DNA from: UBA1479 sp040218445
Lineage (GTDB): Bacteria; Pseudomonadota; Alphaproteobacteria; Rhodospirillales; Casp-alpha2
DNA length: 64,000 bases
Assembly: GCA_040218445.1 (NCBI GenBank)
Contig: JAVJRK010000010.1
Coordinates: 186,001-250,000 of the forward strand
Reading direction: 5' to 3'
Positions 1-8,027 of the stretch are shown in pieces. The first letter of the stretch is position 1, and the number at the start of each line of letters is the position of its first letter. Position numbers and translations under genes: made by a program. A model generated the notes under the pieces. It was given only the letters and a program-made list of their open reading frames with translations, did no database searches and was not told the origin of the DNA.

Positions 1-47
1 TGACACACCCGGCGCTGATAAGCCGAAAAACAACCCCATCGCCGCGG

Positions 48-78
48 CAGGGGATTGATTTCCGCCCCTGTCAGGGGC
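48..78. repeat. alternating inverted repeats (CAGGGG / CCCCTG / CAGGGG)
   Basis: CAGGGG (48-53), CCCCTG (65-70) and CAGGGG (72-77) alternate, so the middle arm can pair with either flank, giving two mutually exclusive small hairpins. The second forms a 15-base palindrome (64-78) with a one-base centre. The role is unknown. It lies in the 172-base gene-free leader of the window, just upstream of zapE. No reading frame is supported in positions 1-172. Confidence 0.4.
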
Positions 79-136
79 TTCCGGGGGTGGACGCGGAACG
101 GAAAATGGGGGACTATCTCGCACCCGCAAAAACGGT

Positions 137-160
137 TGCCGCCTTGATTGCAAGGCGGCA
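137..160 (+). terminator. perfect 10-bp hairpin before zapE, terminator-like
   Basis: TGCCGCCTTG (137-146) pairs exactly with CAAGGCGGCA (151-160) around an ATTG loop, followed by the T-rich run CTTTTCTCT. This could be the terminator of an upstream gene outside the window. It ends only 12 bases before the zapE start, so it could also affect zapE translation. Confidence 0.55.
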
Positions 161-172
161 CTTTTCTCTAGA

Positions 173-1330
173 TTGAGTGATCAACCGGTGTCGATCACCC
201 GCACCCCAAAAGAAGCCTACGACGCGCTGACCGCCAGCGGCGACGTGCGTCCGGACCCCGCCCAATCCCATGGCATCGACCGCCTGCAGGCGTTGTCCGA
301 AGCCCTGGAAGCCTATGGCCAACAGATGGGGCGGTCCGGCTGGGCCGCGCGGCTGGGCCTGGGCGGGCGCAAACAACCGCCGCCCAAGGGGATTTACATG
401 TGGGGCGGCGTCGGGCGCGGCAAAACCATGCTGATGGACCTGTTCTTCGAGAACGCCCCCGTCGAAGCGAAAAAGCATGTCCATTTCCATTCCTTCATGC
501 AGGAAGTTCACCGCCGCATCCATGCCTTCCGCGAAGCGCAGAAGGCTGGCAAGGTCGGCGAGGAAAAAGACCCCTTGCCCGCCCTGGCCCGGGTCATCGT
601 CGATCAGGCCTGGCTGCTGGCCTTCGATGAATTCCATGTCACCGACATCGCCGACGCGATGATCCTGGGGCGTCTGTTCGAAACCCTGTTCGAACAGGGC
701 GTGGTCGTGGTCGCCACATCCAACCGCCACCCCAAGGACCTGTACAAGGACGGCCTGCAGCGCGAACGGTTCATGCCCTTCATCGATGTCTTTATGGAGA
801 AAATGGAGATCATCGAGCTCGATTCGGGCACCGATTACCGCCTGCAGCGCCTACAGGAACTGGATATCTACATCACCCCCAATTCGACCGAGGCCGACGC
901 GAAACTGAAAAAAGCCTTCCACGACCTGACGGTGGGGATGGAGCCGCGTTCTGTCTCACTCAGCGTCAACGGCCGGTCAATCGATATTCCCATGGCCGCC
1001 GAAGGGGTCGCCTTCACCTCCTTTACCGAGCTTTGCGCGAAACCGCTGGGGGCGGGCGATTATCTGGCGATCGCCGACAAATTCCATTCGTTGGTGATGA
1101 ACGGCGTGCCCAAGCTGGGCCCCGAAAAACGTGATCAGGCCAAGCGTTTCGTGACCCTGATCGACGCTTTGTACGACGCCCGCGTCAACTTCGTCTGTGC
1201 CGCCGACGCGCCGCCGACCGAGCTTTATACCGAAGGCGACGGCGCCTTCGAGTTCGAGCGCACGGTGTCGCGTTTGATCGAAATGCAGTCCCCGGAATAC
1301 ATCGCCCAACCCCATGGCGGAGGAGACTGA
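173..1330 (+). CDS. zapE: ZapE / AFG1-family ATPase
   Basis: 385 aa, the usual length for the family. A Walker A motif GGVGRGKT sits at residues 78-85 and a Walker B LLAFDEFHV at 148-156, followed by the conserved ATSNRHP sensor segment (181-187). ZapE/AFG1 ATPases act at the division site or in quality control of membrane complexes; in alphaproteobacteria the gene commonly sits between the succinate dehydrogenase genes and mdh, which fits here. The chosen start is TTG at 173, because the protein from there matches the short N-terminus of the family. No Shine-Dalgarno sequence is visible in the 12 bases between the upstream hairpin and this TTG, so the exact start is less sure than the gene. 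Confidence 0.93.
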   Translation: MSDQPVSITRTPKEAYDALTASGDVRPDPAQSHGIDRLQALSEALEAYGQQMGRSGWAARLGLGGRKQPPPKGIYMWGGVGRGKTMLMDLFFENAPVEAKKHVHFHSFMQEVHRRIHAFREAQKAGKVGEEKDPLPALARVIVDQAWLLAFDEFHVTDIADAMILGRLFETLFEQGVVVVATSNRHPKDLYKDGLQRERFMPFIDVFMEKMEIIELDSGTDYRLQRLQELDIYITPNSTEADAKLKKAFHDLTVGMEPRSVSLSVNGRSIDIPMAAEGVAFTSFTELCAKPLGAGDYLAIADKFHSLVMNGVPKLGPEKRDQAKRFVTLIDALYDARVNFVCAADAPPTELYTEGDGAFEFERTVSRLIEMQSPEYIAQPHGGGD

Positions 1331-1350
1331 CCGTCTGTTCCCTGGGGGCA

Positions 1351-1434
1351 TAGGTGTTTTCCGGACACTAAAAATCACATTGACCCATGGCGTTATTGTG
1401 GTTTTCTTAAAATCAGGGCCTATATTAGGGCCTA
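1351..1434 (+). promoter_or_regulatory. candidate nadA promoter/operator region
   Basis: This AT-richer stretch upstream of nadA holds a GTGT-N7-ACAC inverted repeat (1354-1357 / 1365-1368), a TTGACC hexamer (1380-1385), and two direct copies of AGGGCCTA (1415-1422 and 1427-1434) 12 bases apart. No single -35/-10 pair has ideal spacing. A repressor responding to NAD status is plausible for nadA operons but is inference here. Confidence 0.35.
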
Positions 1435-1499
1435 GAGACACCCCAGGAGGTTGGCGCGACCACCATCCCGGGGCACAAGTTTCAAGGAGCTTTCAGGCA

Positions 1500-2561
1500 A
1501 TGGCCGCCGACATGACCCCATTGATCGTGCCCGATACGGTGATCCCGGCGGGCCCCGAGGCCACTGCATGGTCGGATGTCGACCCGACCATCGACCTATG
1601 GGCGGAGATCGACCGCCTGCGCAAGGAAAAGAACGCGGTCATCCTGGCCCACTATTACCAGGATCCGGAAATTCAGGACCTGGCCGATTTTGTCGGTGAC
1701 AGCCTGGACCTGTCGCGCAAGGCCGCCGCCACGGATGCCGACATGATCGTGTTCTGCGGCGTGCGTTTCATGGCCGAGGTCGCCAAGACCTTGAGCCCGA
1801 CCAAGACCGTGGTCCTGCCGGACATGGAAGCGGGCTGCTCGCTCGAAGAAAGCTGCCCGCCGGATGACTTCGCCAAGTTCGTGGCCCAGCATCCCGACCA
1901 CATCGTGGTCACCTATATCAATTCATCGGCCCGGGTGAAGGCCCTGTCGGACGTCATCGTGACCTCGTCCAATGCGGAGCACATCGTCAAGAACCTGCCG
2001 GCCGATCGGCCAATCCTGTTCGCGCCGGACAAGCACCTGGGTTCCTACATCCAACGCCAGACCGGCCGCGACATGATCTTCTGGGACGGTGCCTGCATCG
2101 TCCACGACATGTTTTCGGAGCGCGAGCTGGTCAAGCTCAAGGCCCGTCACCCGGACGCCCCCGTGGCCGCCCACCCGGAATGCCATGAAGGCATCTTGAA
2201 GCACGCGGATCATGTGGGATCGACCCGCTCGATCCTGGATTACGTGACCGACCACGCGGCCGACACGGTGATCGTGGCGACGGAACAACACATCTTCCAC
2301 CAGATGCAGAAATCGTCGCCCGGCAAGACCTTCCTGGCCGCCCCCGGTGCGGACGGCACCTGCAACTGCGCCAACTGCCCCTATATGGAACTCAACACGC
2401 TGGAGAAACTGTACCTCTCCATGCTCAACGAAGCGCCGCGTGTCGAGATCGATGAGGAACTGCGCATTCAGGCGCTGAAGCCGCTTGAAAAAATGTTGGA
2501 GATGTCGCCCCCGGCCAAAAAAACAGCCAAGGGCAAAAACGGCTCCAAGGCCGCGGCCTGA
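1500..2561 (+). CDS. nadA: quinolinate synthase NadA
   Basis: 353 aa. NadA condenses iminoaspartate with dihydroxyacetone phosphate to quinolinate, using a [4Fe-4S] cluster. Candidate cluster cysteines are C113 (AGCSLEESC), C199 (DGACIVHD) and C293 in CNCANCPYM; the N-terminal AHYYQDPEIQDLAD substrate motif is at 50-63. The start is ATG 1500, preceded by AAGGAG at 1484-1489; the frame is open further upstream to 1314, but that part overlaps zapE and has no family likeness. The last about 16 residues (338-353) are a basic Lys/Ala extension (AKKTAKGKNGSKAAA) beyond the catalytic fold. nadC follows after 22 bases, so the two are likely co-transcribed. Confidence 0.95.
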   Translation: MAADMTPLIVPDTVIPAGPEATAWSDVDPTIDLWAEIDRLRKEKNAVILAHYYQDPEIQDLADFVGDSLDLSRKAAATDADMIVFCGVRFMAEVAKTLSPTKTVVLPDMEAGCSLEESCPPDDFAKFVAQHPDHIVVTYINSSARVKALSDVIVTSSNAEHIVKNLPADRPILFAPDKHLGSYIQRQTGRDMIFWDGACIVHDMFSERELVKLKARHPDAPVAAHPECHEGILKHADHVGSTRSILDYVTDHAADTVIVATEQHIFHQMQKSSPGKTFLAAPGADGTCNCANCPYMELNTLEKLYLSMLNEAPRVEIDEELRIQALKPLEKMLEMSPPAKKTAKGKNGSKAAA

Positions 2562-2583
2562 TCCGATTGCGCCCAGACCATCG

Positions 2584-3432
<849 letters not shown>

Positions 3433-3454
3433 GCACTCTGCCTTTTTGGTTTTG

Positions 3455-3496
3455 CGCAAATCAACTGTCGCCGCAAAACGCGGCTCAAGATTTGCG
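3455..3496. repeat. nested inverted repeats between nadC and its duplicated tail
   Basis: Outer arms CGCAAATC (3455-3462) and GATTTGCG (3489-3496) enclose an inner hairpin GCCGC-AAAAC-GCGGC (3470-3484). There is no T-run after it, so it is not a canonical terminator. It sits exactly between the two copies of the nadC 3' end and resembles a small palindromic insertion element; that origin is inference. Confidence 0.55.
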
Positions 3497-3498
3497 GC

Positions 3499-3539
3499 GT
3501 GCCCCCGCCGTCGACATCGGTTTGGATTTAGCCGAATAG
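3499..3539 (+). pseudogene. diverged second copy of the nadC 3' end (remnant)
   Basis: These 41 bases align with the last 41 bases of nadC (3392-3432) at 33 of 41 positions. All eight differences are synonymous third-position, Leu-codon or stop-codon changes; both encode APAVDIGLDLAE followed by a stop. No start or further homologous sequence precedes it apart from the hairpin segment. It is best read as the leftover end of an older or foreign nadC allele after recombination. Confidence 0.7.
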
Positions 3540-3555
3540 GGCGTTCTTCACCCAA

Positions 3556-4347
3556 CTACCGCCGCAAGCAGGCCGCCTGGGTGTTGTATTGAACTTCGAC
3601 CAGACCCTGGCCGTCCGCGAACTGACGGGCCAGATCCATGATCGCCTTTTCCGCCGCTGCTTCGCCGTGCACTTCTTTGTAAGGCGTCATCTTTGAACGT
3701 GACAGCATCAGCCCGGTGAATTCTTCCGGCGTCAGGCGCCAGACCCAGGGATGGATGAATTCCCGAACATCCGCCGGCCAGTCCAGGGCGCGCAATTCTT
3801 CCATCAGATTCCAGCTTCGATAATTGCGCCAATATCCTTCGACCGAGGTTTCAACCTGATTTTCGAACGCCGCCATCAGCGGGTCGTCATAAAGTTCGCG
3901 GTTGTTGAAAAGCACCAACAGCACCCCCCCGGGTGCCAGCACGCGTTTGGCCTCGTCATAAAATTTGGGCCGATCGAACCAATGGGCGGCCTGCGCCGCC
4001 ATCAGAAGACCGACCTCGCCGTCTTCAAACGGCAAGGCTTCAGCCTCGCCTTTGATCACATTCACATCCCCGCGGTCGGCCAGGGCGCGTTCCGCCTGGG
4101 CGCGCATGTCGTCATTGGGCTCGACCATGCGCGCGGTCCACGGCGACCCGGACATTTCGGCCAACACCGACATCATGACCCGGGTGGAAATGCCCGTGCC
4201 GCCACCAATATCGGCCAACAGGCGGGGCGTGTCCGGCGTTTCCTGCCAATAAGCGCGAACCGCCATCAGGACTTCTAATGGGTAGTCCGGCCGGTATTTC
4301 TGATAGGCTTCGGCAAGGCCGGTGAAGCGGGCTGTATTGGTGGACAC
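3556..4347 (-). CDS. class I SAM-dependent methyltransferase
   Basis: 263 aa. Motif I LLADIGGGTG (43-52) and the downstream AEALPFEDG and RVLAPGGVLLVLF segments show a UbiE/COG2226-type Rossmann methyltransferase. The substrate cannot be told. The start is GTG at 4347, because GGAGGT lies 5 bases upstream on the minus strand and the homologous N-terminus FTGLAEAYQKYRPDYP begins just after it; the open frame extends upstream but without family likeness. It runs convergent to nadC, its stop lying 17 bases beyond the nadC remnant, and diverges from mdh across a 338-base gap. Confidence 0.88.
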   Translation of the reverse strand: MSTNTARFTGLAEAYQKYRPDYPLEVLMAVRAYWQETPDTPRLLADIGGGTGISTRVMMSVLAEMSGSPWTARMVEPNDDMRAQAERALADRGDVNVIKGEAEALPFEDGEVGLLMAAQAAHWFDRPKFYDEAKRVLAPGGVLLVLFNNRELYDDPLMAAFENQVETSVEGYWRNYRSWNLMEELRALDWPADVREFIHPWVWRLTPEEFTGLMLSRSKMTPYKEVHGEAAAEKAIMDLARQFADGQGLVEVQYNTQAACLRR

Positions 4348-4454
4348 GGCGGACCTCCGATGCGGGCACCAGTTGATCAACGGACAACTATACGACCAAG
4401 CCGGACATCGTGGCATCGGGAATATCCGGGAAGCATTCCGGCCGCGAAAAAATT

Positions 4455-4475
4455 GATTTACCCCCGGGATAAATC
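4455..4475. promoter_or_regulatory. inverted repeat GATTTA-N9-TAAATC in the mdh upstream region
   Basis: Perfect 6-base arms (4455-4460 / 4470-4475) flank a CCCGGG-containing centre. It lies in the 338-base divergent gap between the methyltransferase and mdh. It could be a regulator site; the binding protein is unknown. Confidence 0.35.
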
Positions 4476-4498
4476 TTGCGGCGGATTGAATGGCGTGG

Positions 4499-4519
4499 GA
4501 TATTGTATACCACAATATC
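4499..4519. promoter_or_regulatory. candidate operator GATATTGT-ATACC-ACAATATC upstream of mdh
   Basis: A perfect 8-bp inverted repeat with a 5-base spacer; the core contains GTATACCA. This shape is like operators of FadR/GntR-type repressors. It lies 166 bases before the mdh start, so mdh has a leader of roughly 150 bases if transcription begins nearby. The rest of the gap (4348-4685) shows no reading frame I can support. Confidence 0.5.
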
Positions 4520-4685
4520 ACTTCAAGAGATGGACAGCCCATCCCGGTTGCCCTGAGGATCGTTTCGCGCTACGAACATTCCGCGTTTCTTGGAGTTCTT
4601 GGGGACTTTCGGGCATATCGCTCTTGATCCCGCTCCGGATTCGAAAATCGATCACGACAATAGACTCGCGGCAAGGGAAAGAAAT

Positions 4686-5801
4686 ATGGCACGCAACAAA
4701 ATCGCGCTTATCGGCGCCGGTAACATTGGGGGCACGCTGGCCCATCTGGTCGGCCTCAAGGAACTCGGCGACGTAGTGCTTTTCGACATCGTCGACGGCA
4801 TTCCCCAGGGCAAGGCCCTGGACATCGCGGAATCAAGCCCGGTCGAAGGCTTCGACTCCAACATGAAGGGCGCCAAAAGCTACAGCGCCATCCGCGGCGC
4901 GGACGTCTGCATCGTCACCGCCGGCGTGGCCCGCAAGCCGGGCATGAGCCGCGATGACCTGATCGGCATCAACACCTCGGTCATGCAATCGGTCGGCGCC
5001 GGCATCAAGCAATACGCACCCAACGCCTTCGTCATCTGCATCACCAACCCGCTGGACGCCATGGTTCAGGTTCTGCGCGATGCCTCGGGCCTGCCGCACC
5101 GCAAGGTCGTCGGCATGGCGGGCGTGCTGGACAGCGCACGGTTCCGCTATTTCCTGGCCGAAGAATTCAAGGTTTCCGTCGAAGACGTCACCGCCTTCGT
5201 CCTGGGCGGTCACGGCGACACCATGGTGCCGTCGATCCGCTATTCCACGGTTGCCGGCATCCCGGTGCCCGACCTGATCAAGATGAAATGGTCGACCCAG
5301 GCCAAGATCGACGCCATCGTCGAACGCACCCGCATGGGTGGCGGCGAAATCGTCAAACTGCTGAAGACCGGCTCGGCCTTCTATGCGCCGGCGTCCTCCG
5401 CCATTCAGATGGCGGAAAGCTACCTGAAGGACAAAAAACGCGTCCTGCCCTGCGCCGCCTATCTGTCGGGCGAATACGGGGTCAAGGGCATGTACGTCGG
5501 CGTGCCGACGGTGATCGGCGCCAAGGGCGTGGAAAAAATCGTCGAAATCCAGCTGGACGCCGACGAGAAAGCCATGTTCCGCAAGTCGGTCAACGCAGTG
5601 AAAGGGTTGCTCAGCACTACCCAGCGCCTGATGAAAGCGGCGGCTGCCAAGAAAACAGCCCCAGCCAAAAAGGCGCCGGCAAAGAAGACGGCAACGCGCA
5701 AACCCGCCGCCAAGAAAGCCGCACCGGCCAAAAAGGCGGCACCCGCGAAACGGGCCCCGGCCCGCAAACCGGCCGCCAAGCGCGCGCCGGCGAAGTCATA
5801 G
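4686..5801 (+). CDS. mdh: malate dehydrogenase (LDH-like) with histone-H1-like C-terminal tail
   Basis: 371 aa against about 320 for the family. MDH oxidises malate to oxaloacetate with NAD in the TCA cycle. The NAD-binding GAGNIGG is at 10-16, substrate Arg83 and Arg89 in VARKPGMSRD, Asp149/Arg152 in VLDSARFR, and catalytic His176 in GGHGD. The enzyme core ends near residue 316. Residues 317-371 are an in-frame tail of AAPAKK/KPAAKK-type repeats rich in Lys, Ala, Pro and Arg, like histone H1-type or AlgP-type DNA-binding tails, which is unusual for MDH. The start is ATG 4686 with AAGGGAAAG 7 bases upstream. A strong terminator follows and separates it from sucC. Confidence 0.95.
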   Translation: MARNKIALIGAGNIGGTLAHLVGLKELGDVVLFDIVDGIPQGKALDIAESSPVEGFDSNMKGAKSYSAIRGADVCIVTAGVARKPGMSRDDLIGINTSVMQSVGAGIKQYAPNAFVICITNPLDAMVQVLRDASGLPHRKVVGMAGVLDSARFRYFLAEEFKVSVEDVTAFVLGGHGDTMVPSIRYSTVAGIPVPDLIKMKWSTQAKIDAIVERTRMGGGEIVKLLKTGSAFYAPASSAIQMAESYLKDKKRVLPCAAYLSGEYGVKGMYVGVPTVIGAKGVEKIVEIQLDADEKAMFRKSVNAVKGLLSTTQRLMKAAAAKKTAPAKKAPAKKTATRKPAAKKAAPAKKAAPAKRAPARKPAAKRAPAKS

Positions 5802-5813
5802 GTTTGGAACGAT

Positions 5814-5849
5814 CGGCCGTACCCGTCCCCGGGTACGGCCGGTTTTTTT
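5814..5849 (+). terminator. rho-independent terminator after mdh
   Basis: CGGCCGTACCC (5814-5824) pairs with GGGTACGGCCG (5831-5841) around GTCCCC, followed by TTTTTTT at 5843-5849. It lies between mdh and sucC, which are only 89 bases apart, so sucC-lpd expression must depend on read-through or a promoter in about 40 bases. Confidence 0.88.
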
Positions 5850-5890
5850 GAGGGAACTTAACCGCAGTGTTAGGAGATTAAGGGGACGCG

Positions 5891-7087
5891 ATGAACATCC
5901 ACGAGTACCAGGGCAAGCAGCTACTTGCCAAATACGGGGTTGCCGTGCCGCAAGGTAAGGTCGCCTACACCGTCGACGAGGCCGCCGCCGCCGCTCAGGA
6001 ACTGGGCGGACCGGTATTCGTGGTCAAGTCCCAAATTCACGCAGGTGGCCGCGGCGCCGGGCGTTTCAAAGGCAATGAAGACGGCAAGGGCGGCGTGCGC
6101 GTCGTCAAGTCTGTCGACGAGGTCAAGGAAAACGCGGCCGAAATGCTGGGCCATGTTCTGGTCACCAAGCAGACCGGCCCCGAAGGCAAGGAAGTCAAAC
6201 GCCTTTATATCGAAGAAGGCTGCGACATCGCCCGCGAATTGTACCTGTCGGTACTGCTGGACCGGGAAACCTCGCGCATCGTGATCATGGCATCGACCGA
6301 AGGCGGCATGGACATCGAGGACGTCGCCCACGACACCCCGGAAAAGATCATCAAGGTGTTTGTCGATCCCGTCATGGGCATTCAGGCGTTCCATGCCCGT
6401 GAGGTCGCCTTCGGCCTGGGCCTGGAAGGTGCGCAGGTCAAATCCGGCGTCAAGTTCGTGATGGCCCTGTACAAGGCGTTCCTGGACCTCGACTGCTCGA
6501 TGGTTGAAATCAACCCGCTGGTCGTGACCGGCTCGGGCGACGTCATCGCCCTCGATTCCAAGGTCAACTTCGACGACAACGCGCTGTATCGGCACAAGGA
6601 CGTCGAGGAAATGCGCGACGAGGACGAGGAAGACCCGACCGAACTGGAAGCCGCCAAGCACGAACTGAACTACATCAAGCTCGACGGCTCCATCGGCTGC
6701 ATGGTCAACGGCGCGGGCCTTGCCATGGCGACCATGGACATCATCCAGTTGGAAGGCGGATCGCCCGCCAACTTCCTGGACGTGGGCGGGGGCGCGACCA
6801 AGGAACGCGTCACAGAAGCCTTCAAGATCATCCTGTCCGACCCCAATGTCGAAGGCATCCTGGTCAACATCTTCGGCGGCATCATGCGCTGCGACGTCAT
6901 CGCCGAAGGCGTAGTCGCGGCAGCCAAGGAAGTCAGCCTTTCCGTGCCCCTGGTGGTGCGCCTTGAAGGCACCAACGTGGAGAAAGGCAAACAGATCCTT
7001 GCCGACAGTGGCCTTCCCATCAAATCCGCAGACGACCTGGGCGATGCCGCCCGCAAGATCGTCCAAGCCGTGAAGGAGGCCGCGTAA
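5891..7087 (+). CDS. sucC: succinyl-CoA synthetase beta subunit
   Basis: 398 aa, standard length. It is the ATP-grasp subunit of the ADP/GDP-forming succinyl-CoA ligase, binding the nucleotide and the succinate side. The N-terminal MNIHEYQGKQLL, the GGRGAGRFKG loop, the Mg-binding VEINPLVV and DSKVNFDDNALYR segments, and the C-terminal IFGGIMRCDVIAEGV are all present. ATG 5891 has AGGAG and AAGGGG purine runs upstream. sucD follows after 2 bases, so they are translationally coupled. Confidence 0.97.
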   Translation: MNIHEYQGKQLLAKYGVAVPQGKVAYTVDEAAAAAQELGGPVFVVKSQIHAGGRGAGRFKGNEDGKGGVRVVKSVDEVKENAAEMLGHVLVTKQTGPEGKEVKRLYIEEGCDIARELYLSVLLDRETSRIVIMASTEGGMDIEDVAHDTPEKIIKVFVDPVMGIQAFHAREVAFGLGLEGAQVKSGVKFVMALYKAFLDLDCSMVEINPLVVTGSGDVIALDSKVNFDDNALYRHKDVEEMRDEDEEDPTELEAAKHELNYIKLDGSIGCMVNGAGLAMATMDIIQLEGGSPANFLDVGGGATKERVTEAFKIILSDPNVEGILVNIFGGIMRCDVIAEGVVAAAKEVSLSVPLVVRLEGTNVEKGKQILADSGLPIKSADDLGDAARKIVQAVKEAA

Positions 7088-7089
7088 TC

Positions 7090-7965
7090 ATGTCTGTTTT
7101 GGTCAATAAAGACACCCGCGTCATCTGCCAGGGCTTTACGGGCGCGCAAGGCACCTTCCATTCGGAACAGGCCATCGCCTACGGCACCAACATGGTCGGC
7201 GGCGTGACCCCGGGCAAAGGCGGCTCCAAACACCTGGACCTGCCCGTGTTCGACACGGTCAAGGAAGCGGTCGCCAAGGCCGAAGCCAACGCCACCGTGA
7301 TCTATGTGCCGCCGCCCTTCGCGGCCGACGCCATCCTGGAAGCCATTGATGCGGAAATTCCGCTGATCATCTGCATCACCGAAGGCATCCCCGTGGCCGA
7401 CATGATCGCCGTGAAACGCGCCCTGCAGGATTCGTCCTCGCGCCTGATCGGGCCCAACTGCCCGGGCGTGATCACGCCGGGCGAATGCAAGATCGGCATC
7501 ATGCCCGGGCACATCCATCTGCCGGGCAAGGTCGGCATCGTGTCCCGTTCGGGCACGCTGACCTACGAAGCCGTCGCCCAGACGACCAAGGCAGGCCTGG
7601 GTCAGACCACCTGCATCGGTATTGGCGGTGACCCCATCAACGGCACCAACTTCGTTGATTGCCTGCAGATGTTCGTCGAGGACGATTCGACCGAAGCGAT
7701 CGTGATGATCGGCGAAATCGGTGGCTCCGCCGAGGAAGACGGCGCCGAATTCCTCAAGGCTTCGGGCACCAAGAAGCCGGTTGTCGGCTTCATTGCCGGC
7801 CGCACGGCCCCTCCGGGCCGCAGAATGGGCCACGCCGGTGCGATTATCTCTGGCGGTAAAGGTGGTGCGGAAGATAAGATCGACGCCATGAAGGCCGCTG
7901 GAATCCATGTTTCGGATTCACCGGCGGCCCTCGGCGAAACGATGATGAAGGTATTCAAGGGGTAA
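7090..7965 (+). CDS. sucD: succinyl-CoA synthetase alpha subunit
   Basis: 291 aa. The CoA-binding Rossmann part contains VICQGFTGAQGTFH (11-24) and GGVTPGKGG; the phosphorylated histidine is His248 in RMGHAGAIISGG. It forms the succinyl-CoA ligase with SucC, whose stop is two bases upstream. The order sucC-sucD-sucA-sucB-lpd places ligase and 2-oxoglutarate dehydrogenase in one unit, typical of alphaproteobacteria. Confidence 0.97.
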   Translation: MSVLVNKDTRVICQGFTGAQGTFHSEQAIAYGTNMVGGVTPGKGGSKHLDLPVFDTVKEAVAKAEANATVIYVPPPFAADAILEAIDAEIPLIICITEGIPVADMIAVKRALQDSSSRLIGPNCPGVITPGECKIGIMPGHIHLPGKVGIVSRSGTLTYEAVAQTTKAGLGQTTCIGIGGDPINGTNFVDCLQMFVEDDSTEAIVMIGEIGGSAEEDGAEFLKASGTKKPVVGFIAGRTAPPGRRMGHAGAIISGGKGGAEDKIDAMKAAGIHVSDSPAALGETMMKVFKG

Positions 7966-7978
7966 CCCGCGCTTTGGC

Positions 7979-8004
7979 TTGACCCGGCGCGGCCCCCATA
8001 TAAG
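7979..8004 (+). promoter_or_regulatory. possible internal promoter before sucA
   Basis: TTGACC (7979-7984) and TATAAG (7999-8004) lie in the 62-base gap between sucD and sucA with a short 14-base spacer. AGGGAGGG follows at 8003-8010. The short spacing makes it a weak call. Confidence 0.3.
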
Positions 8005-8027
8005 GGAGGGCGCGCCGGGCTCGCGCC

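Noticed and set aside
5288..5851. Idea that the MDH tail arises from a frameshift
   Set aside because: The basic tail is in the same uninterrupted frame as the catalytic core; the neighbouring frames do not continue the MDH core.
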